A DNA stretch of 64,000 bases from Streptococcus hyointestinalis (GCF_011039275.1 NZ_JAAKGB010000001.1:1922001-1986000), one strand, 5' to 3'. Shown: positions 7,358 through 17,234, counted from the first letter of the stretch. Program-made: numbers and translations. Notes: generated by a model from the sequence alone, not told the origin.

Positions 7358-8350
7358 TTAAACAATACTCAATTCTACAACTTTCTCACTCCATGATTTG
7401 GCTGTTTGGGTAAGGGTTTCATTAAGTTCTTCAATGTTTTTACGTCCTTGTGTTCTTAGCCATTCACGCGCCGCAGCTTCGCCTTTTTCAATGTAAACTT
7501 GTACAGAACCTGCCCAAGTAGCACGTCCACAAAGGACACCGTTAAACTTGGCACCTGATTCAGCCGCAAATACTAAAGTTTCTTGGAAAAGCTTTGCTGA
7601 AACACCTGCGCTAAGATAGATATATGGCAAGTGACTTGCAGCTTCTTGGTCTTTGAAAGCTTTAGCAGCTTCTTCTTTTGTATAAACCACTTCACCGTCT
7701 GTGAATCCTTCAACATATTTCATATTAACTGGGATTTCAACTTTGAGCACATCAATACCAAAGCGATCATCAGAGAAAACTTTCATTGCTTCATTAACTT
7801 TGTGTGGTTTTACTTTGGCAAATGCTACACTTTCATTATCAATGATGTTTTCGTCATATGTCAAAATTTCAAGGAAGAATGGCATACTTTCTGCTTTACA
7901 CTCCGCACCAATGCGTTCAATGTAAGTTTGTTTTTGAAAATTAACGTATTCGTCACCATCAACGTCATAGTAAAGTAAAAATTTTACTGCATCTGCACCT
8001 TCTTCTTTAAGACGTTTTGCCGACCATTCTACCAAGCAATCTGGTAAGCGACTTACCGTTGTGGCATCATAGCCTGTTCTTTCATAAGCGAGCAAAAGCC
8101 CTGCATTGTCACGAACTTTGCTAGCAGGTAGACCGTATTCAGGGTCAAGAAGAATAGATGACGCATATGGTGTCAATTCTTCTGAAACCAATACTTTTAA
8201 TTGTTCGATTTGTTCAACGCTTGGTTCTTCTGTTTGATAGTTTGCCATCATACGTTTAAGCGCTCCACGTTGGTCAAATGCCAAAGCAGAAATCACACCA
8301 TCACAGCTAAGTTTCTCAAGTAGTCTACGTTTTTCTTGTGTTAATACCAT
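7358..8350 (-). CDS. lacD: tagatose 1,6-diphosphate aldolase
   Basis: 330-residue class I aldolase that splits tagatose 1,6-bisphosphate into dihydroxyacetone phosphate and glyceraldehyde 3-phosphate, the last step of the tagatose-6-phosphate route for lactose and galactose. Recognisable blocks are [14 protein letters not shown] near the N-terminus, [26 protein letters not shown] and [14 protein letters not shown]. Length and order match streptococcal LacD. It is the last lac gene here; the PTS genes expected after it are absent and a mobile element begins instead. Some streptococcal LacD paralogues (LacD.1 of S. pyogenes) have a regulatory role; this copy cannot be assigned to either class by eye. 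Confidence 0.93.
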   Translation of the reverse strand: MVLTQEKRRLLEKLSCDGVISALAFDQRGALKRMMANYQTEEPSVEQIEQLKVLVSEELTPYASSILLDPEYGLPASKVRDNAGLLLAYERTGYDATTVSRLPDCLVEWSAKRLKEEGADAVKFLLYYDVDGDEYVNFQKQTYIERIGAECKAESMPFFLEILTYDENIIDNESVAFAKVKPHKVNEAMKVFSDDRFGIDVLKVEIPVNMKYVEGFTDGEVVYTKEEAAKAFKDQEAASHLPYIYLSAGVSAKLFQETLVFAAESGAKFNGVLCGRATWAGSVQVYIEKGEAAAREWLRTQGRKNIEELNETLTQTAKSWSEKVVELSIV

Positions 8351-8356
8351 TTTTTC

Positions 8357-9289
8357 TTATACCTCTTCTACCTGAATTTGATTAAATAAATTTTCGTAAT
8401 TTGCCATGTTAACATGACCTGTCATTTTTTCTTGAGCATTTAGCATGCCAAGAGCATTAGCATGACGTAAGAAATCTTCATCGGAAAGATTATGGATAAT
8501 CGCTGACGCAATACCAGCCACCGTTGAATCACCAGACCCGACAGGATTGACCACATCGATTTTTGGAATGGTCACACGATAAAATTTATCTCCGTGTTTC
8601 GCAAAAGTACCTCTGCTCCCCAGTGAGGCAACCACCCACTCAATCCCTGCAAATAACTCATCTTGCAAGATTTCTTTTAACTCATTCACATCATCAGTCA
8701 CTTCTTTTCCGACAAGTTGTGATAATTCTTCTGTATTTGGCTTAATGACAAACGGCTTGTCACCACTTGTTAAAACAGCTTCCAAAGCCTTACCAGAACA
8801 ATCTAAAACCACTTTCTTGCCTTGCGAATTCGCAAGTTCAATGATTTTTTGATAATAGTCATTTTCAAGACCTGCTGGAAGACTTCCTGAAATCGTAATG
8901 ACATCATGGGATGGGCAAAGATAGCGAAAATGATTAAGAAAACCATCTGCCTCATCTTTATCTATCATCGGACCTGCTTCCAAAATCTCCGTTTGCAATC
9001 CTTCATGCAAAATTGCAATACAGTTGCGGGTTTCGCCATGAATTTTGAAAAAACGATGTTGAATGTCATTTTGATCAAGGCTACTCGTTAAAAAGTCGCC
9101 CAACTTGCCACCGACAAAGCCTGTCGCAGTTACATTATCACCAATTTCTGACAGTACACGTGTGACATTTAAGCCCTTACCACCTGCTGTTTTCTTAACT
9201 TCAGAAACACGATTGACCGTATCCCAAATTAGCTCATCAAGCGGATAAGAAATATCAATTGACGGATTCAATGTTACGGTAAGAATCAT
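8357..9289 (-). CDS. lacC: tagatose-6-phosphate kinase
   Basis: 310 residues from the ATG at 9287-9289, chosen for its GGAGAAAAAGAG site just after the lacB stop; the longer frame is not preceded by one. PfkB-family sugar kinase: [12 protein letters not shown] at the start, [11 protein letters not shown] in the first sugar-binding region, and the catalytic/anion-hole signature [12 protein letters not shown] near residue 250. It phosphorylates tagatose 6-phosphate with ATP to the bisphosphate used by LacD. Close spacing to lacB and lacD marks one operon. Confidence 0.93.
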   Translation of the reverse strand: MILTVTLNPSIDISYPLDELIWDTVNRVSEVKKTAGGKGLNVTRVLSEIGDNVTATGFVGGKLGDFLTSSLDQNDIQHRFFKIHGETRNCIAILHEGLQTEILEAGPMIDKDEADGFLNHFRYLCPSHDVITISGSLPAGLENDYYQKIIELANSQGKKVVLDCSGKALEAVLTSGDKPFVIKPNTEELSQLVGKEVTDDVNELKEILQDELFAGIEWVVASLGSRGTFAKHGDKFYRVTIPKIDVVNPVGSGDSTVAGIASAIIHNLSDEDFLRHANALGMLNAQEKMTGHVNMANYENLFNQIQVEEV

Positions 9290-9300
9290 CTCTTTTTCTC

Positions 9301-9816
9301 CTAGTCGTGATATTCGCCACGGTCCCATTTTTCAAGAAATTCATCAAAGAAATCTGGTGATGATTGGTTTTCATTAACCGTTTCGACTTGTGAAATTTTT
9401 TCAATCAAAGCTTTATTTTCTGCTGTTGGTTTGTACTCAGCTTTGATAAAGGCTTCGATAATATCACACATAAGCAATTCACCTGTGATTTTTCCTCCAA
9501 AACCGATGACATTGGCATTTAACTCTTCTTTGGCATAAATAGCCGTTGTCATATCGCGGACCAAAGCTGAGCGAATGCCTGGGACTTTATTGACGGAGTT
9601 GTTAATACCAACTCCCGTACCACAGATACAAACACCTAATTCAGCCTGATCACTTGTTACAGCTTCGCCGACTTTTTTACCAAAGATAGGATAATGCGTA
9701 CGTGTATGGTCATAAGTCCCGCAGTCAATAACTTCATAGCCTTTTGATTTCAAGAAATCTGACACTGCCATTTTTTCAGTCGTTACGATATGGTCACATC
9801 CAATTGCAATTTTCAT
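9301..9816 (-). CDS. lacB: galactose-6-phosphate isomerase subunit LacB
   Basis: 171 residues, RpiB-family. N-terminal [12 protein letters not shown] and the catalytic-loop region [16 protein letters not shown] are visible, as is the R-S-A-L-V-R-D phosphate-binding strand. With LacA it forms the heteromeric isomerase turning galactose 6-phosphate into tagatose 6-phosphate. Second gene of the lac operon, 16 bases after lacA. Confidence 0.94.
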   Translation of the reverse strand: MKIAIGCDHIVTTEKMAVSDFLKSKGYEVIDCGTYDHTRTHYPIFGKKVGEAVTSDQAELGVCICGTGVGINNSVNKVPGIRSALVRDMTTAIYAKEELNANVIGFGGKITGELLMCDIIEAFIKAEYKPTAENKALIEKISQVETVNENQSSPDFFDEFLEKWDRGEYHD

Positions 9817-9832
9817 GTTATCTTCCTCGCTC

Positions 9833-10258
9833 CTAACACATTTTATTCAACATATCAACACGGATTTGGTGACGACCACCGTCATAGCAACCTTCCAAGA
9901 ATCCTTTAGCAATATTTTTAGCTAATTCAACACCAACAATTTCTGCACCCATAGTAATCATGCGAGCATTGTTATGTGCACGTGTCATATAAGCAGAGCG
10001 TTCATCTGAAACTTCGGCAGCAACCATACCTTTGATTTTTGTCGCAGTCATGAAACTTCCTGCACCATAAGCGTCAATCATAATACCAAGATTACCTTCA
10101 GCCGCATTAACACCAGCGGCTACAGCAAGCGTATTATCAACAAAATCTTTAGTTACATCCGTTACATCATTAACATCATAATCATTTGAAAGCAAGTAAT
10201 CTTTGATGATATTTTTCAAAGTTTCACCTGCGGCATCTGAACCAAGAATAACTATCAT
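9833..10258 (-). CDS. lacA: galactose-6-phosphate isomerase subunit LacA
   Basis: 141 residues, the usual LacA length. RpiB-like fold with [15 protein letters not shown] at the start and [13 protein letters not shown] in place of the Cys-containing loop of LacB, as known for LacA. First gene of the operon, 265 bases from the divergent repressor gene lacR, with the promoter and operator-like inverted repeat in between. Confidence 0.94.
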   Translation of the reverse strand: MIVILGSDAAGETLKNIIKDYLLSNDYDVNDVTDVTKDFVDNTLAVAAGVNAAEGNLGIMIDAYGAGSFMTATKIKGMVAAEVSDERSAYMTRAHNNARMITMGAEIVGVELAKNIAKGFLEGCYDGGRHQIRVDMLNKMC

Positions 10259-10300
10259 TTTAATACCTCAAAATTTTTCTTTTTTACCTAGATAAATTCT

Positions 10301-10351
10301 TAAAAACGTTTTTATGTTTATATAATAACACCATAAACAAACATTTGTCAA
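10301..10351 (-). promoter_or_regulatory. lacA promoter with operator-like and cre-like palindromes
   Basis: Minus-strand TTGACA (10346-10351), 18-base spacer, TATTAT (10322-10327). An inverted repeat TGTTTAT/ATAAACA (10315-10321 with 10333-10339) brackets the -10 and is a good LacR site candidate. The palindrome TAAAAACGTTTTTA (10301-10314) sits at the expected transcription start and fits the CcpA cre consensus with two mismatches. Confidence 0.65.
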
Positions 10352-10456
10352 CACATTGTCGTTTGCTTTTTGTTGTTTTTTCGTTTTTAGACTATTTTTG
10401 GCATTAATATAAACATTTTTGCTAAAAACATGTTCGCTTTCGTTCTTTTTTGTATG

Positions 10457-10483
10457 TTGAGATTGCCTTTTTTTTATGATAAT
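10457..10483 (+). promoter_or_regulatory. candidate lacR promoter
   Basis: TTGAGA (10457-10462) and GATAAT (10478-10483, preceded by TAT) with a short 15-base spacer, about 40 bases before the lacR start. The GGGAGA ribosome site follows at about 10512. Spacer length makes this tentative. Confidence 0.4.
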
Positions 10484-10523
10484 ATGAAAGTTAAGATGAC
10501 ATTATAAAGATGGGAGATTATCT

Positions 10524-11297
10524 ATGATAAAAAAAGAACGCTTGCAATGGATTCTTGAAGAAGTCAATACTAAAGGTATCATTACAGTTACTGATATCAT
10601 TAAAAAGTTAAACGTTTCAGATATGACTGTTCGACGTGACCTAGATGAACTCGATAAAGACGGATTACTTATTCGCATTCACGGTGGTGCACAAAGTATC
10701 AATAGTCCAAAAGTTAAAATTAAATACGAAAAATCAAATACTGAAAAGCAAGAACTTCAAATCAAGGAAAAACGCGCTATTGCAAAACTTTCTAGCTCAT
10801 TTATTCAAGAAGGTGAGACAATCTTTATTGGACCGGGAACTACACTTGAACATTTTGCCAACGAATTAGTTTCTAAAAACATTAGAGTTATAACAAATAG
10901 TCTGCCTGTTTTTAATATTTTGAACAAACATAAAAACATTGATCTAATCTTAACGGGTGGAGAATATCGTGATATTACAGGTGCTTTTGTTGGATCCTTA
11001 ACTGCTAACTACTTACAAAATCTTAAATTCTCAAAAGCTTTCGTTAGTGCTAACGGTATCTTCGGTAATTCTATAGCCACATATAGCGAAAACGAAGGGA
11101 AAATTCAACACATTGCCCTTGATAACGCTATTGAAACTTTTTTACTAATTGACCATAAAAAATTTGATAAGTACGACTTTTACGATTTTTATAGTATCAG
11201 CAATATTAATCACATAATAACTGATTTTGCTGTAGCAAATGAAAACAAAGACAAATTTTCTCGGCTAACAGATGTTATAGTGGCACAAGAGTACTAA
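10524..11297 (+). CDS. lacR: lactose operon repressor, DeoR family
   Basis: 257 residues. N-terminal winged helix-turn-helix with NVSDMTVRRDLDELDKDGLLIRIHGGA (written here as family signature, residues about 29-55) and a DeoR-type C-terminal sensor domain with IGPGTTLEHFANEL and LTGGEYRD. LacR represses lacABCD and is released by tagatose 6-phosphate in related species. It is divergent from lacA. A weak TATTGT/ACAATA hairpin with T-run follows the gene at 11327-11344 and may terminate it. Confidence 0.93.
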   Translation: MIKKERLQWILEEVNTKGIITVTDIIKKLNVSDMTVRRDLDELDKDGLLIRIHGGAQSINSPKVKIKYEKSNTEKQELQIKEKRAIAKLSSSFIQEGETIFIGPGTTLEHFANELVSKNIRVITNSLPVFNILNKHKNIDLILTGGEYRDITGAFVGSLTANYLQNLKFSKAFVSANGIFGNSIATYSENEGKIQHIALDNAIETFLLIDHKKFDKYDFYDFYSISNINHIITDFAVANENKDKFSRLTDVIVAQEY

Positions 11298-11677
11298 TCA
11301 CAACCAAAATATAAACTATTGTTATGTGACAATAACTTTTCAAATCTATCAAAGGCTTTCTGATATTTTATACAAATTAGTTCAAAATTTTTTTAGAATG
11401 TGTTTTAAAATGATTTACATGAAGCCTATTGTGTTACTCGCCTATGCTGTCCCACGATAATTAAAATCAACGTTTGAATAGATTTCTAAAAACCCAATGT
11501 GAGTTAATGTGAACTAATTTCAATCAAATAAGGTGAATTTTCTATCAAAACAGGCAAAAATTGAACCATAATTATCAAAATTTATCTTATTGATTGTCAT
11601 TACAAAACAACGTGTATATCCTTTTATTTTCGGTATATCTATTACATATGTATCTATAAATACAGGAAGTATATACT
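11298..11677. other. AT-rich spacer without genes
   Basis: 380 bases between lacR and the antitoxin remnant. Only the lacR terminator-like hairpin (TATTGT/ACAATA at 11327-11344, followed by CTTTT) is visible; no frame over 40 codons with a ribosome site on either strand. Confidence 0.5.
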
Positions 11678-11898
11678 ATGAATATCGTTCTTCATAAAGC
11701 CAGAAATAGCGCTGTGATTACTATCTCTAATGCTGTCAAAGAAGCCCTTGGCTCTGAAATTGAGGAAAAAACTGAATTTGTCACTTCAGGCATAACGTAA
11801 TCATCCGAAAGGCTGAATCAAAATTTGATTTCGATAAGGAATTAGAAAAAGCCATGAACCAATACGATGAATTACTGAAAGAGCTAATGGATAAATGA
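11678..11898 (+). pseudogene. MazE/PemI-like antitoxin gene, frameshifted
   Basis: ATG at 11678 after GGAAG. The first 40 codons read like an AbrB-fold antitoxin (LHKARNSAVITISNAVKEAL), then the frame hits TAA. A one- or two-base change near 11795-11805 restores NVIIRKAESKFDFDKELEKAM and continues to a TGA at 11896-11898 that overlaps the toxin start. The original gene was therefore about 73 codons and coupled to doc. Now broken. Confidence 0.75.
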
Positions 11899-12301
11899 AA
11901 TACCTATCTGCTGAAGATATCATCAAAATCAATGTTATGGTTATTGGCAAGTATTCCCCAAAAGGACCCGTAGGCATAGCTGACCCAAACAGCCTCAAAA
12001 TGATAGTTGAGCAACCAAAGCAAGAGAGATTTGGAAAAGTGCTTTACCCTGCTATTTACAGCAAGGCTACTATCATTTAGATAAATCTGATTAAAAAGCA
12101 CCCTTTTTATAACGCCAACAAATGAACATCAGTGCTCGCTCTTCACATGTTTCTACCTATGAACGGCTATCATTCCAATCTCTCGCTCAGCAATGGGCTT
12201 GGAATGACAATTAAATTGCTACTTTTCAGGGAAATTTCGAGGCACTAAAAGACAATGTCGTTACATTTCTAAAAAACGGAAATCGGGTTAGTAAAGAATA
12301 G
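11895..12301 (+). pseudogene. Doc/Fic-type death-on-curing toxin gene with several lesions
   Basis: Begins MKYLSAEDIIKINVMVI, typical of Doc-family toxins, then stops at TAG 12078-12080. Reading on in the same frame gives INLIKKHPFYNANK followed by TGA exactly where the conserved Arg of the Fic motif H-P-F-x-x-A-N-K-R should be (CGA to TGA fits). Farther on, a frameshift is needed to reach GNFEALKDNVVTFLKNG and a final stop near 12301. Two nonsense changes and one frameshift mean the toxin is dead, together with its antitoxin. Confidence 0.8.
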
Positions 12302-12422
12302 TTGAAACATAAAATATCACCATCTCAACTAAGACAAAACTATCCTGTACCAATGTGATAAAAAGCTTTTGTGTAATCTTCGTGACACACCTAGCGAGGT
12401 TTTACTGATTATTAACACCAAA

Positions 12423-12447
12423 AAAAAGCTGATCAACCAGCTTTTTT
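12423..12447 (-). terminator. terminator after the threonine aldolase pseudogene
   Basis: AAAAGCTG/CAGCTTTT with a six-base loop, A-run on one side and T-run on the other, so it can work in both directions. Confidence 0.75.
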
Positions 12448-12451
12448 GACT

Positions 12452-13477
12452 TTATAAAATCGCCTTTAGTGCGTCAATGTCTTCTTGTGTGGTTGACCAG
12501 CTGACAGCTAGACGGATAACGGTGTGATTGTCGTCGTACTTTTCCCAGAAGCTATAGGCGACTTGCTTTGCTAAGCTTTCTAGCTTGTGGTTTTCGATGA
12601 TGATGAACTGTTGATTGGTTGGAGACTCCAAGTAAAAGCGGTAGCCTTTTTCTTTTAAAATGGCTTTTAGTTGCTCGGCAAGTGCCAAGGTCTCACGTCC
12701 AATCTCTAAATACAAATCATCTGTAAAGAAAGCGTCAAACTGCACACCACACAAACGCCCTTTAGCTAGCAGGGCACCGTGCTGCTTGACAATGGTGGTA
12801 AAATGCTTAGGCTGGTTGGACTTGGTAAAGACAACTGCCTCTCCCATAAGAGCACCTAGCTTTGTCCCTCCGATGTAAAAGACGTCTGTCAACTCTGCTA
12901 TTGCCTTCAAATCAAGGTCGCTCTCCCTGCTGGCTAAACCATAGCCTAAGCGTGCGCCGTCCAAAAAGAGGGGAATGGAGTAGGCACGACATACTTTAGA
13001 GAGGGCTTCAAGTTCCTCCTTGCTGTAGAGCGTTCCGTACTCTGTCGGATGAGAGATATAAACCATGCCTGGAAAGACCATGTGCTCATGGTTGCCATCC
13101 GCATAAAAATCACTGATATAGCGCTCAAGCTGGCTGCTGTGAATCTTGCCATCCTCCGTTGGAAGTGTCAAGACCTTGTGCCCTGTAAACTCAATGGCAC
13201 CTGCCTCATGCACGGCAACATGCCCACTCTCTGCTGCGATGACCCCCTCATAAGAGGACAGCATGCTGTCAATCACCACTTGATTGGTCTGGGTGCCACC
13301 TGTTAGGAAAGTCACCTCGGCTTGCGGGCAAGCACAGGCTTGCTTGATTTTCTGCGCTGCCTGTTGGCTGTACTAGTCCATGCCATAGCCTGCTTGGGCT
13401 TGATTATTGGTCTCAACTAAAGCTTGTAGTAATTTTGGGTGGGCTCCTTTATTGTAGTCATTTTCAAAATGTAGCAT
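12452..13477 (-). pseudogene. ltaE: low-specificity L-threonine aldolase gene with an internal stop
   Basis: The full frame would start at ATG 13475-13477 (MLHFENDYNKGAHPKLL, GGAGAG upstream) and end at 12452, 341 codons, the family length. A TAG at 13373-13375 interrupts it after AGYGMD; the codons after it (YSQQAAQKI) continue the family alignment without a shift, so this looks like a single base change. The rest carries the PLP-enzyme features DGARLGYGLAS and GGTKLGALMGEAVV with the cofactor lysine. A product starting inside (ATG near 13315) would lack the N-terminal arm and is unlikely to be active. Confidence 0.8.
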
Positions 13478-13571
13478 GTCTCTCTCCTTTTTGTTGTATT
13501 TACAATATATTATAACACATTTTATTGCAAAAGCAATCTTTTTTTGATAAACTAAAGAAAAAAGAGGACTT

Positions 13572-13973
13572 ATGTTTACAACCATTCGTACTATAGGGGC
13601 AATTACACGCACCATCCAGATGGACTCCAATCGCTATTTTAAAGAAATGGGGCTCAATAACAATCTTTTCATCTACATCATCCGTATCTGTGAAACACCA
13701 GGGCTCTTTTTAAATGAGCTGGCAGATAGCATTCAAATTGACCGAACAACTAGCTTTCGTGCCGTGCAAAAATTGGTCAAGCAGGGCTATTTGACTCTTG
13801 AAAAGGACGCTCACAATCAGAAAATCAAGCGTATCTACCCCACACAAAAGAGCCTAGACATCTATCCGAAGCTCCACGCCTATGAACAGCAGCAGTCTGA
13901 TAAGCTGCTCAGCCATTTGACGGATGAGGAAAAAGAAGCCCTCGAGCTTCTCCTTGCAAAGTTAACCTATTAA
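13572..13973 (+). CDS. MarR-family transcriptional regulator
   Basis: 133 residues, one winged helix-turn-helix: LNELADSIQIDRTTSFRAVQKLVKQGYL and a basic wing DAHNQKIKRIY, followed by a dimerisation helix. Divergent from ltaE and convergent with azlD, whose stop it overlaps by 12 bases. The 94-base gap to ltaE is AT-rich and would hold both promoters. Ligand and targets unknown. Confidence 0.88.
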   Translation: MFTTIRTIGAITRTIQMDSNRYFKEMGLNNNLFIYIIRICETPGLFLNELADSIQIDRTTSFRAVQKLVKQGYLTLEKDAHNQKIKRIYPTQKSLDIYPKLHAYEQQQSDKLLSHLTDEEKEALELLLAKLTY

Positions 13974-14288
13974 CCGCAAAAGTGCCATGGCAAGCACACC
14001 GACAAGGACGGATAAGAGGATGTTTTTATAGCGAACTGCCACCCACAAGGTGGGAATAACCGCTAGAAAAGTCAGTATATCAAGACTAGGCAATTGCCCG
14101 ACCTTCTCAGTCATGACACTTGAGAGCAGCAAGGCAAAGATGATAGAAATCGGCAGATAATCTAGAAAGCGAATAAGGCTATCTGGCAACTTTTGATACT
14201 TGGTCAATAGAAAGGGCGCTACTCTCGGCAACCAGGTGACCACTGCTGATAAGAGAATAACGACTAAAACCTCACTCGACACGCTCAT
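13962..14288 (-). CDS. azlD: branched-chain amino acid export subunit AzlD
   Basis: 108 residues from ATG 14286-14288, which overlaps the end of azlC; the nine extra residues of the longer frame have no ribosome site. Three to four hydrophobic helices with the family motif TWLPRVAPFLL near the N-terminus. Small partner of AzlC in a two-subunit exporter of branched-chain amino acids (AzlCD/BrnFE type). Confidence 0.88.
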   Translation of the reverse strand: MSVSSEVLVVILLSAVVTWLPRVAPFLLTKYQKLPDSLIRFLDYLPISIIFALLLSSVMTEKVGQLPSLDILTFLAVIPTLWVAVRYKNILLSVLVGVLAMALLRLIG

Positions 14289-14976
14289 GATAAGACACCC
14301 CCACAAAACAACCAATCAAGGTCGCTAAAAGAACAGCCATGGACTCAGACACCAGACTGGCTAAGATAAAGTAAGAAAGCGCAACAGCACCTAAAACAGC
14401 TACAATCTTTTTGATCGTCGTCGTGATAACGATGGCTTCAAACTGTGCAGCAAAGATTGCCACAAACATGGCAACTAAGGCAAAGTCTAGCCCAAACTGC
14501 TCTGGATTTGGGATGTATTGTCCCAAAATCGTGCTGATAAAAACAGACAAGACCCAAGTGATGTAGCCCGTCACATTGTTGCCGTGCATCCAGATAGGCG
14601 CTATGCGTTTTTGGTGCGTGTAAGTATTGAGCAGAACCCCGTAGCTCTCATCTGTTATCAAAGAGCCGATAAAGATACCGTCTAGTAGCGAGGCTTTCTC
14701 AAAAATCGTCGTCGCATGAAGGCTCATGAGAAAATTGCGCAGATTAACCAAAAAAACGGTCAAGACGATAGAGGACACCGGGGCATGTGCTGCAAGCAGT
14801 GCGCACATGATGAACTGCGCACTCCCTCCATAAACGAGAGCGCTCATCAAGCCCATCTCAAGCGGGCTTATACCAGAGCTAGCGCCTACAACACCACAAG
14901 CTATCCCAATACTCACATAGCCTAAAGCCGTTGGAAGAGACGCTTTCACACCTTGATTGAACGTTAATGCTTCCAT
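14272..14976 (-). CDS. azlC: branched-chain amino acid export subunit AzlC
   Basis: 234 residues with about seven hydrophobic segments and the family signature ALVYGGSAQFIMCAL near residue 50, followed by NLRNFLMSLH and TDESYGVL. Large subunit of the AzlCD exporter. Coupled by overlap to azlD. The A+T-rich stretch 14977-15040 upstream would hold the promoter. Confidence 0.9.
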   Translation of the reverse strand: MEALTFNQGVKASLPTALGYVSIGIACGVVGASSGISPLEMGLMSALVYGGSAQFIMCALLAAHAPVSSIVLTVFLVNLRNFLMSLHATTIFEKASLLDGIFIGSLITDESYGVLLNTYTHQKRIAPIWMHGNNVTGYITWVLSVFISTILGQYIPNPEQFGLDFALVAMFVAIFAAQFEAIVITTTIKKIVAVLGAVALSYFILASLVSESMAVLLATLIGCFVGVSYHERVE

Positions 14977-15039
14977 TTCTTTCCTTTCTCAGAATATTTC
15001 GTCTATTATAACATAGAGTGTTACTGATGTAAACACGCT

Positions 15040-15072
15040 AAAAGCCCTTTCACCTAAATGTGAAGGGCTTTC
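15040..15072 (-). terminator. terminator after tsaD
   Basis: Inverted repeat AAAAGCCCTT/AAGGGCTTT with a loop of about 13 bases directly after the tsaD stop codon; T-rich sequence follows on the minus strand only weakly, so moderate confidence. Confidence 0.55.
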
Positions 15073-15076
15073 GTCT

Positions 15077-16090
15077 TTAGTCTAGGCGCTCAAAGGTCAA
15101 ACTTGGTTTAGCATTGAGAGAAAGGGGGGCAAGATTTCCTTTCTTGTACTCAACAGCAGCTGCTAGGGCAATCATGCCAGCATTGTCCCCACAGAGTCGC
15201 AGCGGAGGAATGACGACATCAATATCTGTTATCTCTTGCGCTAGGCGCTCTCTCAAGCCTTGATTGGCAGCGACACCACCAGCAACCACCAAGGTTTTAA
15301 CAGGATAATCCTGCAGCGCTTTCTTAGTCTTTGCCATCAAAATATCAAGCACAGCTGCTTGAAATGAGGCTGCTAAGTCTTCTTTAGAGAGCTCCTCACC
15401 TTTTTGGCTAGCATTGTGATGGAGATTGATAAAAGCTGACTTGAGCCCAGAAAAGGAAAAGTCAAGATTATTTTCTTTAAGCATAGCACGTGGAAAATCA
15501 TACCTGTCCACGCCTTGATGAGCTAACTGGTCAATCTCACGTCCTGCGGGATAAGTCAGCCCCATGACACGACCAACCTTGTCATAAGCCTCACCAACCG
15601 CATCGTCACGTGTCTCACCGACAATCTTGTAGTCACCCTCACGCTCGACATAGACAAGCTCGGTGTGCCCGCCACTCACAAGGAGCGCTAGAAGCGGATA
15701 ACTAAGCTCTTTTTCGACTCTTGCTGCCATGAGATGTCCAGCCATGTGATTGACAGGAATCAGTGGCAGATGATTTGCCCAAGCAAAAGCCTTGGCAGCT
15801 GACAAGCCCACAAGGAGAGCCCCCACAAGCCCCGGTCCATAAGTCACAGCAACCGCATCCAAGTCACAAGCTCTAAGCCCAGCCTCACTCAAAGCGTCTT
15901 GAAAACAAGTGGTGATGACCTCGACATGATGACGACTCGCCACCTCAGGCACGACCCCACCAAAGCGCTTATGACTCTCCACTTGACTGGCAATAATGTT
16001 ACTTAACAGCTCAGTGTCATTTTTGATCACCGCAACGCTAGTCTCGTCACAAGAACTCTCAACAGCTAAAATATAGCGATCTTTACGCAT
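15077..16090 (-). CDS. tsaD: tRNA N6-adenosine threonylcarbamoyltransferase TsaD
   Basis: 337 residues, Kae1/Gcp family. HMAGH at 115-119 holds the metal-binding histidines, and [13 protein letters not shown] the nucleotide-binding loop. TsaD transfers the threonylcarbamoyl group to A37 of ANN-decoding tRNAs with TsaB and TsaE. It follows rimI by nine bases, giving the operon tsaB-rimI-tsaD. A hairpin AAAGCCCTTTCACCTAAATG...AAGGGCTTT just past the stop (about 15040-15072) is a likely terminator. Confidence 0.95.
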   Translation of the reverse strand: MRKDRYILAVESSCDETSVAVIKNDTELLSNIIASQVESHKRFGGVVPEVASRHHVEVITTCFQDALSEAGLRACDLDAVAVTYGPGLVGALLVGLSAAKAFAWANHLPLIPVNHMAGHLMAARVEKELSYPLLALLVSGGHTELVYVEREGDYKIVGETRDDAVGEAYDKVGRVMGLTYPAGREIDQLAHQGVDRYDFPRAMLKENNLDFSFSGLKSAFINLHHNASQKGEELSKEDLAASFQAAVLDILMAKTKKALQDYPVKTLVVAGGVAANQGLRERLAQEITDIDVVIPPLRLCGDNAGMIALAAAVEYKKGNLAPLSLNAKPSLTFERLD

Positions 16091-16099
16091 GTTTTCTCC

Positions 16100-16513
16100 T
16101 CATCGTTTCATAATAATAGCGTCTTCAACTGGATTATGATAATAGTTGCGACGCTTGCCAATCACCTCAAAACCTGCCTTCTGGTACAAGGCTTGTGCAC
16201 GGCTATTCGATGCACGCACTTCTAAAAATATCGGGCAGGCAACGTTAGCTAGTTTTTCCAGCAAGAGCTTGCCATAGCCCTTTTTTTGATAGGCTTTTTT
16301 GATGGCAATATTGGTCAACTCGCACTCACCCACCAACTGCTGTAGCGACAAAAAACCAACGATTACCTTGTCTTCATAAACAAAAAAATAATCCGTGTCA
16401 GGCTTTGTCATATCTGCTAGAACCTGCTCATAAGTCCAAGGTGAGCTGTCGTAAACGTCTGTTAGCACCTCAAAGACAGCTCTAGCTCTTTCTTCCTTAC
16501 ACACGTTTGACAT
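16100..16513 (-). CDS. rimI: ribosomal protein S18-alanine N-acetyltransferase
   Basis: 137 residues from ATG 16511-16513, overlapping the tsaB end by 17 bases; the longer frame starts at a GTG inside tsaB. GNAT-fold acetyltransferase: acetyl-CoA loop AYQKKGYGKLLLEKL and the C-terminal EVRASNSRAQALYQKAGFEVIGKRRNYY typical of RimI. Acetylates the N-terminal Ala of S18 in characterised relatives. Sits between tsaB and tsaD, as in many Firmicutes. Confidence 0.88.
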   Translation of the reverse strand: MSNVCKEERARAVFEVLTDVYDSSPWTYEQVLADMTKPDTDYFFVYEDKVIVGFLSLQQLVGECELTNIAIKKAYQKKGYGKLLLEKLANVACPIFLEVRASNSRAQALYQKAGFEVIGKRRNYYHNPVEDAIIMKR

Positions 16514-17186
16514 AGTGGGTGTTCTCTGATTCTGTGTGGTCTTTGAGCCAATTTTCCTCAGCTTCGACACGTTTCAGGTACTGTGGGACAAAGGCATCCA
16601 CATCAACGGGTGAGAGCTGACTGCCTAAACGTCCAATCAAAACAGCTGACGGCAAGGTCTCTGTTATTTGCGCTTCTGGAAGAGCTTTTGCTATCTGCTC
16701 TCTAAAGGCGTCGACTTCCCCTACAAAGTGCACTTTTTCCTCGTCTTTTAGACTTGAGAGCACATCGCTAAAGGACATGTAGGCATCTTCTCTTTGCGCT
16801 TTGCCATTGCGGTAAAAGCCTGCATAGACATGCTGACGTCTCGCATCTATGATAGGCACGATAAGCTCATCTGCCTTCCCACAAGCCGTAAGCGCATAAA
16901 GACTAGACACTCCAACTAACTCAATACCTAGCGTATAAGCCAGCGTTTTAGCGGTTGCAACAGCCACACGTAAGCCCGTATAAGACCCAGGACCCTCTGC
17001 CACAACGATACGCTCCAAATCTTGCGGCTCTAGACCTACAGACGCCATTAAAAAATCGATGGTCGGCATGAGGCTGATACTATGATTTTTTTTGATGTTG
17101 ATAGTCGTCTCTGCCAGCATGGACTCATTGTCCAAAATAGCGACAGATAAAGCTTTATTAGAGCTATCAAAGGATAAAACTTTCAT
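16497..17186 (-). CDS. tsaB: tRNA threonylcarbamoyladenosine biosynthesis protein TsaB
   Basis: 229 residues, ASKHA-fold protein: MKVLSFDSSNKALSVAIL at the start and VAEGPGSYTGLRVAVATAKTLAY near residue 65-90. Partner of TsaD in t6A synthesis. First gene of the tsaB-rimI-tsaD operon and divergent from rpoY. Confidence 0.93.
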   Translation of the reverse strand: MKVLSFDSSNKALSVAILDNESMLAETTINIKKNHSISLMPTIDFLMASVGLEPQDLERIVVAEGPGSYTGLRVAVATAKTLAYTLGIELVGVSSLYALTACGKADELIVPIIDARRQHVYAGFYRNGKAQREDAYMSFSDVLSSLKDEEKVHFVGEVDAFREQIAKALPEAQITETLPSAVLIGRLGSQLSPVDVDAFVPQYLKRVEAEENWLKDHTESENTHYVKRV

Positions 17187-17204
17187 GATTAACTTCCCTT
17201 ACAC

Positions 17205-17234
17205 TTGATTGTCTCTATTATTTTATGATATAAT
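17205..17234 (+). promoter_or_regulatory. rpoY-rnjA promoter
   Basis: TTGATT (17205-17210), 18-base spacer ending in TGA, TATAAT (17229-17234), so an extended -10. The leader to rpoY is about 130 bases and holds a hairpin CTATCAAG/CTTGATAG (about 17297-17323) that might be a regulatory structure. Confidence 0.75.

Noticed and set aside
12452..13315. An intact 287-residue aldolase
   Set aside because: It would begin inside the conserved fold and has no ribosome site; the true start is at 13477 and a stop lies between.
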